Source of the DNA: Ectocarpus siliculosus
Lineage: Eukaryota; Sar; Phaeophyceae; Ectocarpales; Ectocarpaceae
Reading direction: 5' to 3'
DNA: 13,255 nucleotides
NCBI GenBank assembly: GCA_000310025.1
Contig: FN649728.1
Location: 2,795,170-2,808,424, forward strand
Under the pieces are notes generated by a model that searched no databases, had not been told where the DNA came from, and worked only from the letters and a program-made list of their open reading frames with translations. Shown here piece by piece: positions 1-8,858 of the stretch; position 1 is the first letter of the stretch, and each line of letters opens with the position of its first letter. A program made the translations under genes and the position numbers.

Positions 1-1386
1 CCCCCCCCCCCCCCACGCAAAGGGGGCACGCAGACAAAACCTGACGGTCCCGCGAGCCCAGGATCTTGCAAAGGTGTACAGAGCAGTAACACTTGCGCAG
101 TTACACTCCTCCTTTCCGTCTCCGTAAAACAGCAAAAGCACAGCAAACGAGGGGAGTTGTCCCACCCTGCTTTCTTCACACTAGTGTTGTGTTGCACATA
201 ATAAGCGATCGACGTCTGCATTCTCTATACACTGTAAGAGTAAGTACACGCGAAATCAGACCTTTTTTGGCTCAACAGCTCTCTCTATTGGCTTTTGTCA
301 CGTGCCTCCGACACCCTGTAGCCTGTATCCGACACCAGACGGCTCAAATAGGGTGGATGGCTGGGGAAGCTCATTTAGCGAAGCGGCACATACACATCCT
401 CGACGAGTTGGGCCCCTTGGGCAGCAGGATGTCAAGGTCTATTTGCCGCGGTGATGCCCGAGTGAAGTGTATTTTTCTCTCCGTTTTCTTTTACGTAAGG
501 TACAATTGCCTCGGGCAACCGTGCTGATTATCTAAGAGATCCCGGTATCATTTTGAAGGTGGTGTAGACAGCACAGACGAGACGAAGATTCGCAAACAAA
601 CAATCAATCAATCCCCGTGTGTGCTTTTACACGAGGTTTTGTACAACGTCTGTCGCAAACGTGATCACTCCAGAAATCCACTATACATAATTGTATCATA
701 TGCATAGTACGGTAGTTGGTTCTTCGTCGGGCATCGCACGAAGATCTATCGACAATTTTCTACCTGCAATGACCAGAGTACGGTCAATATTGCCTCCCCC
801 CTTGTTGTCTTGCTCCGAAGAATAACTTCTTGCACAGCCGCTGGGGAGAGTTGTTGCAGGCATGGCTTGTTACGCATACACCCAACCAAGCGCATGAATA
901 GCCTGGAACGGAAGACGACCGCCACCCTATGCATACAGCAGTTTACGGAGCAGCAAAACGTAGCGAGGGCAGTCCCCGCTTTTAGGGGATGAATGTGCAC
1001 AGAGGGTAAATCATACGCCCAATCCTACATATATATGAAGTGCTTGAACCCTAAACCTGACACTTGATGTCCACGTACATCACCCCCGAGCAACCCCCCC
1101 CCCCCCCCCTATTCAAAACCAGCCCGCTAAAAAAAGTGCGTCTCAGCATTCATTGGAAGTAAAGATACACATGACACTATGTAGTAACGGCCCTGTTCGC
1201 TAAAATCTCGCTGAACATCTCGCTAACATCTCGCTAACATCTCTTCTATCTATCGCACGCAAAGATGAGCCCAAAAACACACACAAAGCTATACACATCC
1301 CACCAATCATGAAGCTTGCTGTCTCAAGACTAACCACATCAGCTTGCCAACCGAACACCAATCAGTTACAGGATAAGCCTGACAAA
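1..1386. other. Non-coding region downstream of cbbY; nothing certain
   Basis: Open frames here (for example 93-527 plus and 746-1000 minus) lack recognisable protein character. The stretch holds a C14 run at 1-14, AT-rich DNA with short palindromes near 680-710, a C16 run at 1094-1109 and a small tandem repeat at 1204-1245. The cbbY 3' untranslated region must lie just below 1387. Confidence 0.6.
1204..1245 (+). repeat. Short tandem repeat, 11-12 base unit
   Basis: ATCTCGCTAAC repeated about three and a half times, the first unit carrying an extra base. Confidence 0.8.
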
Positions 1387-4300
1387 CTACACGCCCATCA
1401 GCTTCAAGAGCTCGCTTGCGCGCACTTGGGTGCTCCCTTCGTCTCCCAGCTCTGGGTAGACGCCGAGAGACCCCGCAAAATCCTGCGGGGGAGGGGGGAG
1501 GGGGGAACGTACCAAAACGCGCGGCAGGCATATGTATTAAAGGGAGGGAGGTGTACCAACACATGAAAAAATTACCTGCTGTCCCCTCCGTGCCAAGAGC
1601 GGACGCCACGAACGGCTGTCAAACCGATCAGTACAGATTTTCTCAGGGGGCGGGGTGGGACCGAAGACGGTTCCTTTCCTCCAGGTCCGTCAGCTGCGTG
1701 GTATCGGGACCATCGGGTTCATTCGAAGACCCGCCACTCTCCTTCGCAATCGGTTTCCAAGCCTTATCAACTCTACAACGAAAAACCTGGGAGCACAAAT
1801 CGGGGTTGCGGCAAGGTACTATATTCTTGGCTGCATGCGACTGCGCCACACATACCACGCTCCACATATCAAAAGTCCCTGGTCAGAGGTGCTGATGGCA
1901 TAGAGAAAATTTCCAATTGCTGTTAATCGCTTGGTTCTCTCTGCCAGAGAACAACGTCTCCCCATGTTCACAGGCCTACAAGAACATGCACCGCAGCTAT
2001 GAGACTGACATCAGCGTACGCAAGGGTCATAGGCTACTACCGTGCAGATACACACATGTACAGCAGCACATGTGTCTCGCCTGGCTCTCGGTGCTGCCGG
2101 TGTAGGTGATGACGCAGTTCATCTTCGCGCCTAGCGCCGCCTCGAGGCCGATGAGGCTGTCCTCGATCACCATACACCTGTTGTCGTTGTGTCGCGAGGC
2201 GTTGCCGCAAAAGCCAAATATTCTTACCAGGAGGTACAATACACCGAAAAAGTGCAGCACTGGCGCATTTTGCATTCTGCTTCGGAGGAGCGGTGAATCA
2301 CTCTTCTCTGCTCTCCGGATCCCCGGTTTTTCCGTACGTTGGCTGGTGTGTGCCGTACTCCACTGGAAAGACAAGGTAGCAGCCGCCCTCCGTGTCTAAA
2401 GCATCCTCGGGACTGCCGACGCAAAGAAATTAAGTTTATAACGAAAAAGCTCTACGCAGGGGGCACGCAGACCCTAAAACCCTAACCCTAACCCCAGGTT
2501 AGCCGATTCTATGTTCTACCCGATGTGTTTGCTAACATTGAAACACCTGCGTCGACTACTGGCATCTCGCAACCCACCACCCTACTAAGCCACCGCGAAC
2601 AGAGAAGAAGGGCCTGCACTGCTGCTGTGTGAGAGCGGGGGCTGGTTCCTCGAGTTCGTGCAGGGATGTACCGCCACCACCACCCCTCCCCCCCTCCCCT
2701 CGTTCTTTGTTACCTTTTCAAAGTGCGGCTAAACAGCAAAACCTTCAGTATCACAGTCAAAAACACCCCTATAATTGGTAGGCTTCACTGCTGTACCGTA
2801 CGCAATCCTATACCCCCCCCCGTTCTGTCGGTTTTGGCGTCAAAATCTATCAACGTTTGGAACAGCAGTGCATACAGGTGTGCACTTGAAGCCCCCTCGC
2901 CGTATACCCATGGCGTCGACCGCTGCATTTGTGTATGCTGCAGCACTATATACATGCCGTCGACCGCTACATTTGTGTGCGCTCTCCAGCATTATACACA
3001 TGCCGTCGACCGCTTCATTTGCGCGTGTGCTCTGCAACGTTCAAACGAGTCCCGCCCGTGCCCCACCCACCTCTCCGGCGGCACGCCGAGCTTTTCGCTC
3101 GCGAGCGCGTAGATCATCGGGTCCGGCTTCCTTCGGGGAACGTCGTCGCCGGCGAGGACCAGGTCGAACTTGCTGAGGTTCTCCTCTCCCAGCAGGTTGT
3201 CGAGGACGAAGAGGCAGGCGTCCTTTGTCGAGGCCGAGCAGATGGCCATCTTCCCTCCCTGTTGCATGTGCGTGCGTGCTTGTGTTCATATTACAGCAGT
3301 GGGGGTCCCCGAGTAGAGGGTGAAATTGGCTGGAATAGAACGAACAATCAACTTTTCTACGCATTGAATAAGGCGGCTGCCCCACACAAGGCGGTTCTTG
3401 CGTCGCCTTATTTGGGGGGGGGGGGCACTGTACTAGCATCGACCGCGGCTAACCGGCTGACCAATGCAAAGACGCCAGTCTCAGCATGGTCGAAAACAAA
3501 AAAATACTTCTTCTAAAGGCCACCATGATCTGGGACCACGTACTTGTGTGTGTTTTATTATTAGCATCGACCGCGGCTAACCGGCTGACCAATGAAAAGA
3601 CGCCAGTCTTAGTGCGCTTGAAAACACAAAACAGTTCCAAATGCCATTAACTGGGACCCCGTGAGGGGGCGGCATGGGGGAGATTAATCCATTCTCCGGA
3701 TCAACAAAGATAGAAACGGTAGCAACAGAAGAAAACTGCACACGTTTGTATGTGTGTGTGTTTCTTTGACTAGCATCGGCCGCGCTTTTAGTCGGCTGAC
3801 CAATGGGTAGACGTCACTCTTAACATGGAGATATAGAACGCGAAGACGCTTGCTTTCAATTCAGCGTGTGTGCTCACGCGTGGTTGTGCACACCACGCGT
3901 TGCTAACCTGTTCGTTGGGATCGGGACTACAGCCACAGCACAGCAGCGGGCACCAGAAACCATCAGCACAATTGGTGCCGCAGACTGCTACGACCCCTAC
4001 GACCCCTTCGGAAAAACGGCACAACAGGAAAAACTTCGGGCGACCGATAGAGATACACCTGTTGGGCAGTTACACAGAAAATGTTGAACTTCAAAACACG
4101 AGCAAGCGAGGGGGTGACGCGGCGTTAACCACTTAGCGCTGCTGCGGGGGAGGGAGGGGGGGGAGGGGGGGGCGCCGCCGCACAGAGGCTAATGGTGTAC
4201 TGCTTTGCGGAACGCGTCCCGGTCGCGACCTTAGCGTGACACACACGGGCCTGCAAGTACGAAACGAGGGCGTTTAACACCATCGGCAGACGCGCCCGCG

Positions 4301-4497
4301 CGCTATTTAGGTGCATAGGCGCTTCTCGTACGCTGCCGCCCGCTCACCGAGATCGCCTTGGTCTCGTCGATCAGCCGCTGGACCCCCGGTCGTAGCACCG
4401 CCGTGCCGTTTGCTACGAACTCTTTGTAGATGTCCGTCTTGCGGTCCTTGTTTCCCCACCCCCCCAAAATAAATAGAAACAGACGCAGGCATGAGAG

Positions 4498-4550
<53 letters not shown>

Positions 4551-6375
4551 GAGGAGAGATGAAGGAAAGACGAGAGAGGAACGAAGGAGCAAGTGCGGAG
4601 CAGTGGCCAAGCCGTTGCTCAGCCAGTCGAGGAAATACACACACAACTTCACGGGGTGCCAGATAATGGGCTTCGCGTATTCCGTTCTTATTCGCACTGA
4701 GACTGACTTCTCTCATTGGTCAGCCGGTTACCGCGGCCAATGCAAGCAACAAGGATGGTAAAAAAACACACTCAAACACTTGGTTGAACCTCATCCGCTG
4801 CCCCCCCTTGCCGGAGGAGTCCACTGGCTTCAAAGGGTGTTCGCTTTGTCTCTCCGCTAATAGGACTGGCGTCTTCATGTTGGTCAACCGATATTGCGGT
4901 CGATGGTATTTAGAGTAGCGCCCACGCACATAGACTACTCCCACATATCGGGGCCCAGAATACGTCGCACGCAGAGAGTTGATGGGGGGGACCCCAAGTC
5001 GAAAGGACACCTTTTATGGTGAGTTATAGTCATTCGCGTGCTGATGACCCAATACCTCACTGTCGCGGTGCACGAGGTGGGACACGTTTCGCAAAGCCTT
5101 GCGCATAGAATAAGCAAGTGGTCTCTACACGCGTTTGTGGTGCCCCCTGCATAGTTGGGCCCTCTCAGCATAACTGACGGTACGGATATGCTGCTCAGTG
5201 GACGAGAGTATACCTGCAACGAGTCAATGAGCAGGTCCTTCTCTTGATCCGTCTCGGGGGGGGCTCCCAGTTTGGACTTTGGCCAGCCGTTCTCGCCGAA
5301 GTAGTAACGCATCTTGGGCTTGCCGCCTCCAACCTTTGGTGCCACATACAGCATGCTGTGGGTACGATGCCGCATCATGGACGGATTGGCCCTTCCGCTG
5401 GCGTGTGCGCATTGTATCTATAGTACACTAATACACTTGTCTACTGCTGTTGTGCAGCTTTTGGCTCTTAGACATGGAAGCTTCAATACTATGTAGACTG
5501 CTGCTGTCTATATGTACACCAGTGCGACATCTTTTCAATCTCCTGGTATACGCGTGTCCATCAGCTCATACTTTGTAAGCAAGTGCCCACACGGCAGTAG
5601 CGGATCATCGCACTGCTGCCCGCGGTTGAACCATCACACGCATAGCACAGCGCACTTGAACAGGCAGTACGCATCATTTGGCGGTATCGATCGGCCCGTC
5701 AACCAGAGCTATCCATAGCTGCTGTGTTCGGGCCGACTACAACTTCGTATAGAAAAACATGCCCGTTCAGCAGTATACATTGTAGTACCTTGTTCTGGAG
5801 CTCATCGTAGTACTCGGGGCTCCATTCGTAATCCACGGCGAACTCTCGAAACACGGCATTGTAAGCTTCTCTGTGCAGCGACTCCGACTGACAGCACGTA
5901 AACAACCGGCACACACACACGCGCGACATGGAAGGTGTGTATCTATGTGGGGATCTGTTTACATTGCTAGCGTACTATTTGGGGATCATGTTTATCCTAC
6001 AAATACATACAGTCTAGAGAACATCAGTCGAGGGTACAATAAAATATGCAAACTCTGCCAGATACTCCATGATATCATCGAACAACCACACCGTCGTTCA
6101 TGTACGTTGAATGATACCCAAAACGATCGATGTACATACTCGGACGGATATAGCAGAGCTGGACGAACCTCGAGTATGACACCGTCGCAGTCGAAGATGA
6201 CCGCCCACTCAGGCGGCGATGATGATCCCGACTGCAGCGGCCTGCTGACGGCGGAAGTCCTAGCCCTTCGAGGTGCGGAGCCATCGCGCGACGAGGAGGT
6301 GGAGAGGATAGGTGCAACAAAGCCCTGAGAAAACACGGGTGCAACGACGGCAAACGTGAAGACAAGTCTCCACAT
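1387..6375 (-). CDS. cbbY: CbbY-type HAD phosphatase (xylulose-1,5-bisphosphate phosphatase), plastid-targeted, 7 exons
   Basis: Spliced gene read on the minus strand: exons 6375-6169, 5887-5789, 5333-5214, 4446-4348, 3258-3071, 2177-2081 and 1482-1387 (stop TAG 1389-1387). They sum to 906 bases, 301 residues. All junctions are phase 0 except exon 5/6 (phase 2). HAD motifs are all present: motif I FDCDGVILE (D62, D64), motif II ICSAST (S183), motif III K219 in VPRRKPDP, motif IV VIEDS (E243, D244). The cap region has SESLHREAYN and the GGGK loop (VGGGKPKM) typical of plant and algal CbbY. From family knowledge, CbbY dephosphorylates xylulose-1,5-bisphosphate, a misfire product that inhibits Rubisco, in the stroma. 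Residues 1-25 form a signal peptide followed by a heterokont-type plastid motif. The ATG at 6375 is the first in this frame. The length fits CbbY plus a presequence. The substrate is inferred; other sugar-phosphate HAD enzymes are possible. The fold and exon model are strongly supported. Confidence 0.9.
1483..2080 (-). other. Intron 6 of cbbY with a non-canonical GC-AG donor
   Basis: The exon 6 reading ends at CAG (Q) and the intron starts GCGAGA instead of GT. The acceptor is a strong C/T-rich tract ending CCGCAG before GATTTTGCG. Using this donor joins STESQ to DFAGSLG in phase 0, which fits the family C-terminus. GT sites downstream are in the wrong phase or insert an implausible Cys-rich segment. 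The intron shows no repeat copies that I recognise. Confidence 0.7.
2472..2495 (+). repeat. Interstitial telomere-like tract
   Basis: CCCTAAAACCCTAACCCTAA followed by CCCC, about four degenerate telomere-type units inside cbbY intron 5. Confidence 0.6.
2908..3045 (+). repeat. Three-unit tandem repeat, 44-46 base period
   Basis: CATGCCGTCGACCGCTACAT and GTGTGCGCTC-type blocks recur, with GTCGAC at 2915, 2959 and 3005. Located in intron 5, just upstream (plus sense) of cbbY exon 5. The TCGACCGC core is shared with family A. Confidence 0.8.
3434..3541 (+). repeat. Family A repeat, copy 1
   Basis: Starts TAGCATCGACCGCGGCTAAC, continues CGGCTGACCAATG and ACGCCAGTCT, and ends near CTGGGACC. Copy 2 follows 128 bases later with the same order of blocks. 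Confidence 0.8.
3562..3664 (+). repeat. Family A repeat, copy 2
   Basis: Near-identical to copy 1 over the first 50 bases and similar to the end (CTGGGACCCCGTGA). It is preceded by TGTGTGTTTTATTAT, a T-rich/TG tract also seen (as A-rich/CA) next to other copies. Confidence 0.8.
3771..3835 (+). repeat. Family A repeat, copy 3 (diverged)
   Basis: TAGCATCGGCCGCGCTTTTA then GTCGGCTGACCAATG and a diverged ACGTCACTCTTA block. Preceded by a (TG)n-TTT stretch as in copy 2. Confidence 0.7.
4498..4549 (+). repeat. (GA)n microsatellite
   Basis: About 25 uninterrupted GA units in cbbY intron 3, the longest dinucleotide run in the window. It creates artificial Leu/Ser and Arg/Glu open frames. Confidence 0.95.
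4649..4743 (-). repeat. Family A repeat, copy 4
   Basis: Read on the minus strand: GCATTGGCCGCGGTAACCGG, CTGACCAATG, CAGTCTCAGTGCG, ending CTGGCACCCCGTGA. Both ends match copy 2, so this is a full-length copy. Confidence 0.75.
4818..4910 (-). repeat. Family A repeat, copy 5 (diverged)
   Basis: Minus strand: CATCGACCGCAATATCGGTT, GACCAACATGAAGACGCCAG, then a diverged tail ending near CCAGTGGACTCC. Confidence 0.65.
6301..6375 (-). other. Bipartite plastid-targeting presequence (signal peptide plus FVAP motif)
   Basis: The first 25 residues begin MWR, continue with a hydrophobic core (LVFTFAVVAPV) and end in SQG before FVAP. Heterokont plastid proteins carry an ER signal peptide whose cleavage site lies in an ASA-F-AP-like motif with phenylalanine at +1, and S-Q-G|F-V-A-P fits. 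A Ser/Arg-rich, acid-poor stretch (to about residue 55) resembles the transit peptide part. The mature domain starts near PPEWAVIFDCD. Cleavage is predicted by eye only. Confidence 0.65.
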
Positions 6376-6856
6376 TCTCTCTATGCGCTCGAACACACCG
6401 GACGTGGTAGCTAGAGGAGATGCCAGCGGCAGCTTGTCACACTGCTTGTGGTCGTGTAGTAAATACAACAACAGCAGGTCAGCAGTCCACGTTGGTACAC
6501 GTCACAGCCCACCTGCACGGGGGGTGAGGTACTCCCAATTGCGAGCCCCCGGAGGCGTTTGATCGATCTCCGACTTTTGTCGTTGGAGCTGTTGCGAGGA
6601 GACGCTGACAGAGAGCGAGATCAACACACACTGCTGTGCTGCATGATAGCACGAGATGCAGCGACTTCGGCGCTCTACGTCAACGTCGTCAACGTCGTCA
6701 CAACCTCCAGCGCGCCAGGTTTCAGGGAGAAGACTCGAACGCAAGGGCAGTTCGAACTTAAATTCCGCAACAAGCTCCCGCCCGTCGTGGAGGTAGGTAC
6801 CAAGAGCCCGCGGGCAGAAAGCGAGAACCAGTGACTGTTTTCCCGCTCTCCCTGCC
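6376..6856. promoter_or_regulatory. Upstream region of cbbY, possible divergent promoter
   Basis: 481 bases between the cbbY start codon and the candidate plus-strand first exon. No convincing TATA box is visible. If the plus-strand candidate exon is real, this interval must drive both genes. Open frames in it have no recognisable product. Confidence 0.3.
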
Positions 6857-7081
6857 ATGCGTCTGCTGGTGGTACCGCCCACTGCAAGCCGTTCCTCACC
6901 ACACGTGTCGTCGTCGTTGTCGTCTGTGCTCTATCTGCGAAACACGAAGGCGGCGGCTGCGGCGGAATTGGCGAGGAGCGGCGTTTGCCTGCGGGTGCGC
7001 GTCCTTCGCTCTCCTGTCTGTCCCGCGAGGCCACCGCCAACAACCCGCGGTGAGCACCCCCGACACAGCAGCACCGCCCTG
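6857..7081 (+). CDS. Candidate first coding exon, uncertain
   Basis: GC-rich open frame starting at an ATG in the context CTGCCATGC and running 75 codons to a possible donor CTG|GTAGAG in phase 0, which is the incoming phase of the exon at 9446. The product begins MRLLVVPPTASRSS, is Ser/Arg/Ala-rich and is unrecognised. An overlapping frame (6831-7085) encodes a basic stretch followed by a short hydrophobic segment (AAFACGCASFALLSV), a possible type II membrane anchor, but ends in the wrong phase. The implied intron of 2,364 bases is much longer than the others here, so a missed exon or an unrelated transcript is equally likely. Confidence 0.2.
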
Positions 7082-7781
7082 GTAGAGAGTAGACCGTTGG
7101 TTCGAAGGTCGTGGTGCCATTCAACGGAGATGGCAAGCGTAGTCGTGTCCTCCTACTTGCTGTGATGGTGAGGTTGATTTTGTTCCCGCAGCGACACAGA
7201 AGAACCGCTCACAGCTATAGCCCCACAGCGCAGGCCAAGGACTGCTGTCTGTTAACAAATAAACGCCGTCAAGGCTCGCGCCATTTGTAATCACAGGCTT
7301 CAGCGAACGTAACATACCTCAACGCTACTGCTGTAGGTAGCATAGCGGAGCACACTTTCCCAGTGTAGGAACGGGGACCTGTTCTTTGTTGGACGAAAGT
7401 TTCTTACGGTCGCGAGCTGAAGCAAGACTGCGTTCTGTCTCCTCGATGGTTGATCTTGGAGCAGTGCGTACACTCTTCCAAGGTCTTCCAAGCGCCACAT
7501 TCACCTCGCGACACAGACATTTTCGCATATATGTAACGATTTCTACGTCAGTTGTCTTTCCGCTCAGCTTGCAGCAAGTTTTCCCCGTTTCCGTGCGGAC
7601 TGACTGCTCACAGGCCAGCAGTTCGATTATTCCTTAAATTTTTAGAGCCTCGATGTTTGTAGCCCTCTGAAAGGCCTGCCTACGTTGCCCATCCACCATT
7701 CCTTTTACCTTACAGAATGCGTTTGATTCTCCCGCTGATTTCTCCGCATTGTATGAATGCGTGTGGTAACTGAGTTCCAAT

Positions 7782-7783
<2 letters not shown>

Positions 7784-7812
<29 letters not shown>
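7784..7812 (+). repeat. (TC)n microsatellite
   Basis: About 14 TC units. Confidence 0.95.
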
Positions 7813-7815
<3 letters not shown>

Positions 7816-7923
7816 CTTGTATGCTCTCCCCCGCCTGGCGCACACACTCTCTCCACAGCCGCTCTGCCGCGCCAGCAATCACTTTCGTGATGCCGTCGGG
7901 GTGTATGTTACTATGTACACAGA

Positions 7924-7957
7924 CAGCAGCAGCAGCAGCAGCAGTTTTTTTTTTTTT
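7924..7957 (+). repeat. (CAG)7 followed by T13
   Basis: Seven CAG triplets followed directly by 13 T. Confidence 0.95.
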
Positions 7958-8399
7958 CTTGACGTCCCCTCCTGGACATTCCTCACGCACACACCTTTCG
8001 GCATGTTTTCTGGCCGCACCGGCCACATAGCACCCACATCGGCGTGTAGAGGGGAGACGAGGGCTCAGACCATCTGTCGTTGATTTCAATTGGCTTGCGG
8101 ACCCTTCGGGTTGATTTAATGGCCCCCAGAACAGCGAGTTCGATGTTGACTAATTTTGAAAACATGCGCAAGAAGCACCAGAAACTGTACAACAGACACA
8201 CAAGACCAGTCGGAAGGCATCGCAAAAAACAGAAATCGTTAAATCCCGCACAGGGCGACAGTAGAGGCTGCTAAAAACATACATTTCACACGTCTACCTC
8301 CGCACGCCCCCTTTGAAATCAAGATAAAAATTCGCCCTATTCTAATTTCAAGTCAAAAGAGCCAAAACGGCAGGCGTTCAAATAAGGTCTGTGTTGACA

Positions 8400-8858
8400 T
8401 GTACCTGGTAATTAGTACTGTTTTCAGTAGAGGACAGCATGAAGAGGCTTCGTGCGTGCTGGCACGTTCAGGTTTGCTACTGGAGCTGAAATATCGAAGG
8501 TTGCAGCAATCTCTGAAAACAGTCCGAAATCTGCGCCGGAACCAAGCGGCATCCAACATTTGTCACAGCCGTGCTCACCGCCACGGACCCCAATCTCCTG
8601 AACTGTGCGTTTACAGCAGTAGTTCATTCCACGAGCTACTGCGGACAACCCTCCGTTGAGGGGTTTACGGTCCGTGGCGGTGTGCACGGCTGTGACAAAT
8701 GTTGGATGCCGCTAGGTTCCGGCGCAGAGTTCGGACTGTTTTCAGAGGTTGCTGCGACCTTCGATATATCAACTCCAGTAGCAAACCTGAACGTGCCAGC
8801 ACGCACGAAGCCTCTTCATGGTGTCCTCTACTGATAACAGTACTAATTACCAGTTACA
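8400..8858. repeat. 459-base foldback palindrome (foldback or MITE-like element)
   Basis: The left arm 8400-8589 and the right arm 8858-8669 (reverse complement) are both 190 bases and align with about 10 substitutions and no gaps, roughly 95 percent identity. The spacer of 79 bases is itself partly self-complementary (GCAGTAG at 8616 with CTACTGC at 8636), and all parts share one centre at 8629. The ends read TGTA...TACA. No target-site duplication is evident in the flanks. The near-identical 87-codon open frames on both strands are a consequence of the palindrome. Could be a non-autonomous DNA transposon or a source of long hairpin RNA. Confidence 0.85.

Larger units (their letters stand above)
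2178..3070 (-). other. Intron 5 of cbbY (893 bases) with telomere-like tract and a 44-46 base tandem repeat
   Basis: The donor is GTGGGT after GAGAG (phase 2) and the acceptor is ACAACAG before GTGTATGG. The intron contains an interstitial telomere-like tract (2472-2495), C-rich stretches near 2680-2700 and 2812-2821, and three tandem units at 2908-3045. No coding sequence was found inside it. Confidence 0.8.
3259..4347 (-). other. Intron 4 of cbbY (1,089 bases) carrying three family A repeats
   Basis: The donor is GTGAGC after ATCTCG and the acceptor is GCAACAG before GGAGGG. It carries family A copies at 3434, 3562 and 3771, all in plus orientation, a G12 run near 3414-3425, and a G-rich stretch at 4145-4172. 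Short open frames across 3788-4316 show no recognisable protein. Confidence 0.8.
4447..5213 (-). other. Intron 3 of cbbY (767 bases) with GA microsatellite and two family A repeats
   Basis: The donor is GTATAC after TTGCAG and the acceptor is AAACAAG before GACCGC. It holds a long (GA)n tract at 4498-4549 and two family A copies (4649-4743 and 4818-4910) in minus orientation, opposite to those in intron 4. Introns 1 (5888-6168) and 2 (5334-5788) are shorter and show no repeat that I recognise. Confidence 0.8.
7082..8399. other. Unassigned stretch with simple repeats and weak open frames
   Basis: Contains a (TC)n tract (7784-7812), seven CAG triplets followed by T13 (7924-7957), and overlapping weak open frames. 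On the minus strand 8089-7634 stays open for 151 codons but crosses the poly-A, GCT and GA repeats. Minus 8225-7983 starts with a hydrophobic leader (MRCLPTGLVCLLYSFW) and ends with CGRCGQKTC. None can be tied to a family. A 19-base block at 8117-8135 recurs inverted at 8928-8946 with one mismatch. Confidence 0.4.

Noticed and set aside
93-527. Plus-strand 144-codon open frame near the window start
   Set aside because: Composition is unremarkable, no motif is recognised, and there is no splice or context support.
2929-3516. Plus-strand 195-codon open frame
   Set aside because: It is antisense to cbbY exon 5 and continues into tandem and family A repeats.
3434-3835. CRISPR-like array (regularly spaced repeats)
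   Set aside because: Spacings are unequal (128 and 209 bases), repeats exceed 100 bases and diverge, copies occur in both orientations, and the host is eukaryotic.
4303-4716. Minus-strand open frame with a long Leu-Ser repeat
   Set aside because: Only the part at 4446-4348 is a real cbbY exon; the repeat is the translated GA microsatellite in intron 3.
7634-8089. Minus-strand 151-codon open frame with Lys-, Ala- and Arg/Glu-rich blocks
   Set aside because: It crosses the T13 run, the CAG repeat and the TC repeat, which supply much of its sequence; the remaining parts match no family I know.
8424-8834. Two 87-codon open frames, one on each strand, with nearly identical proteins containing GCDKCWMPLGSG
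   Set aside because: They are the two arms of the 459-base palindrome read from opposite strands; no independent sign of coding.
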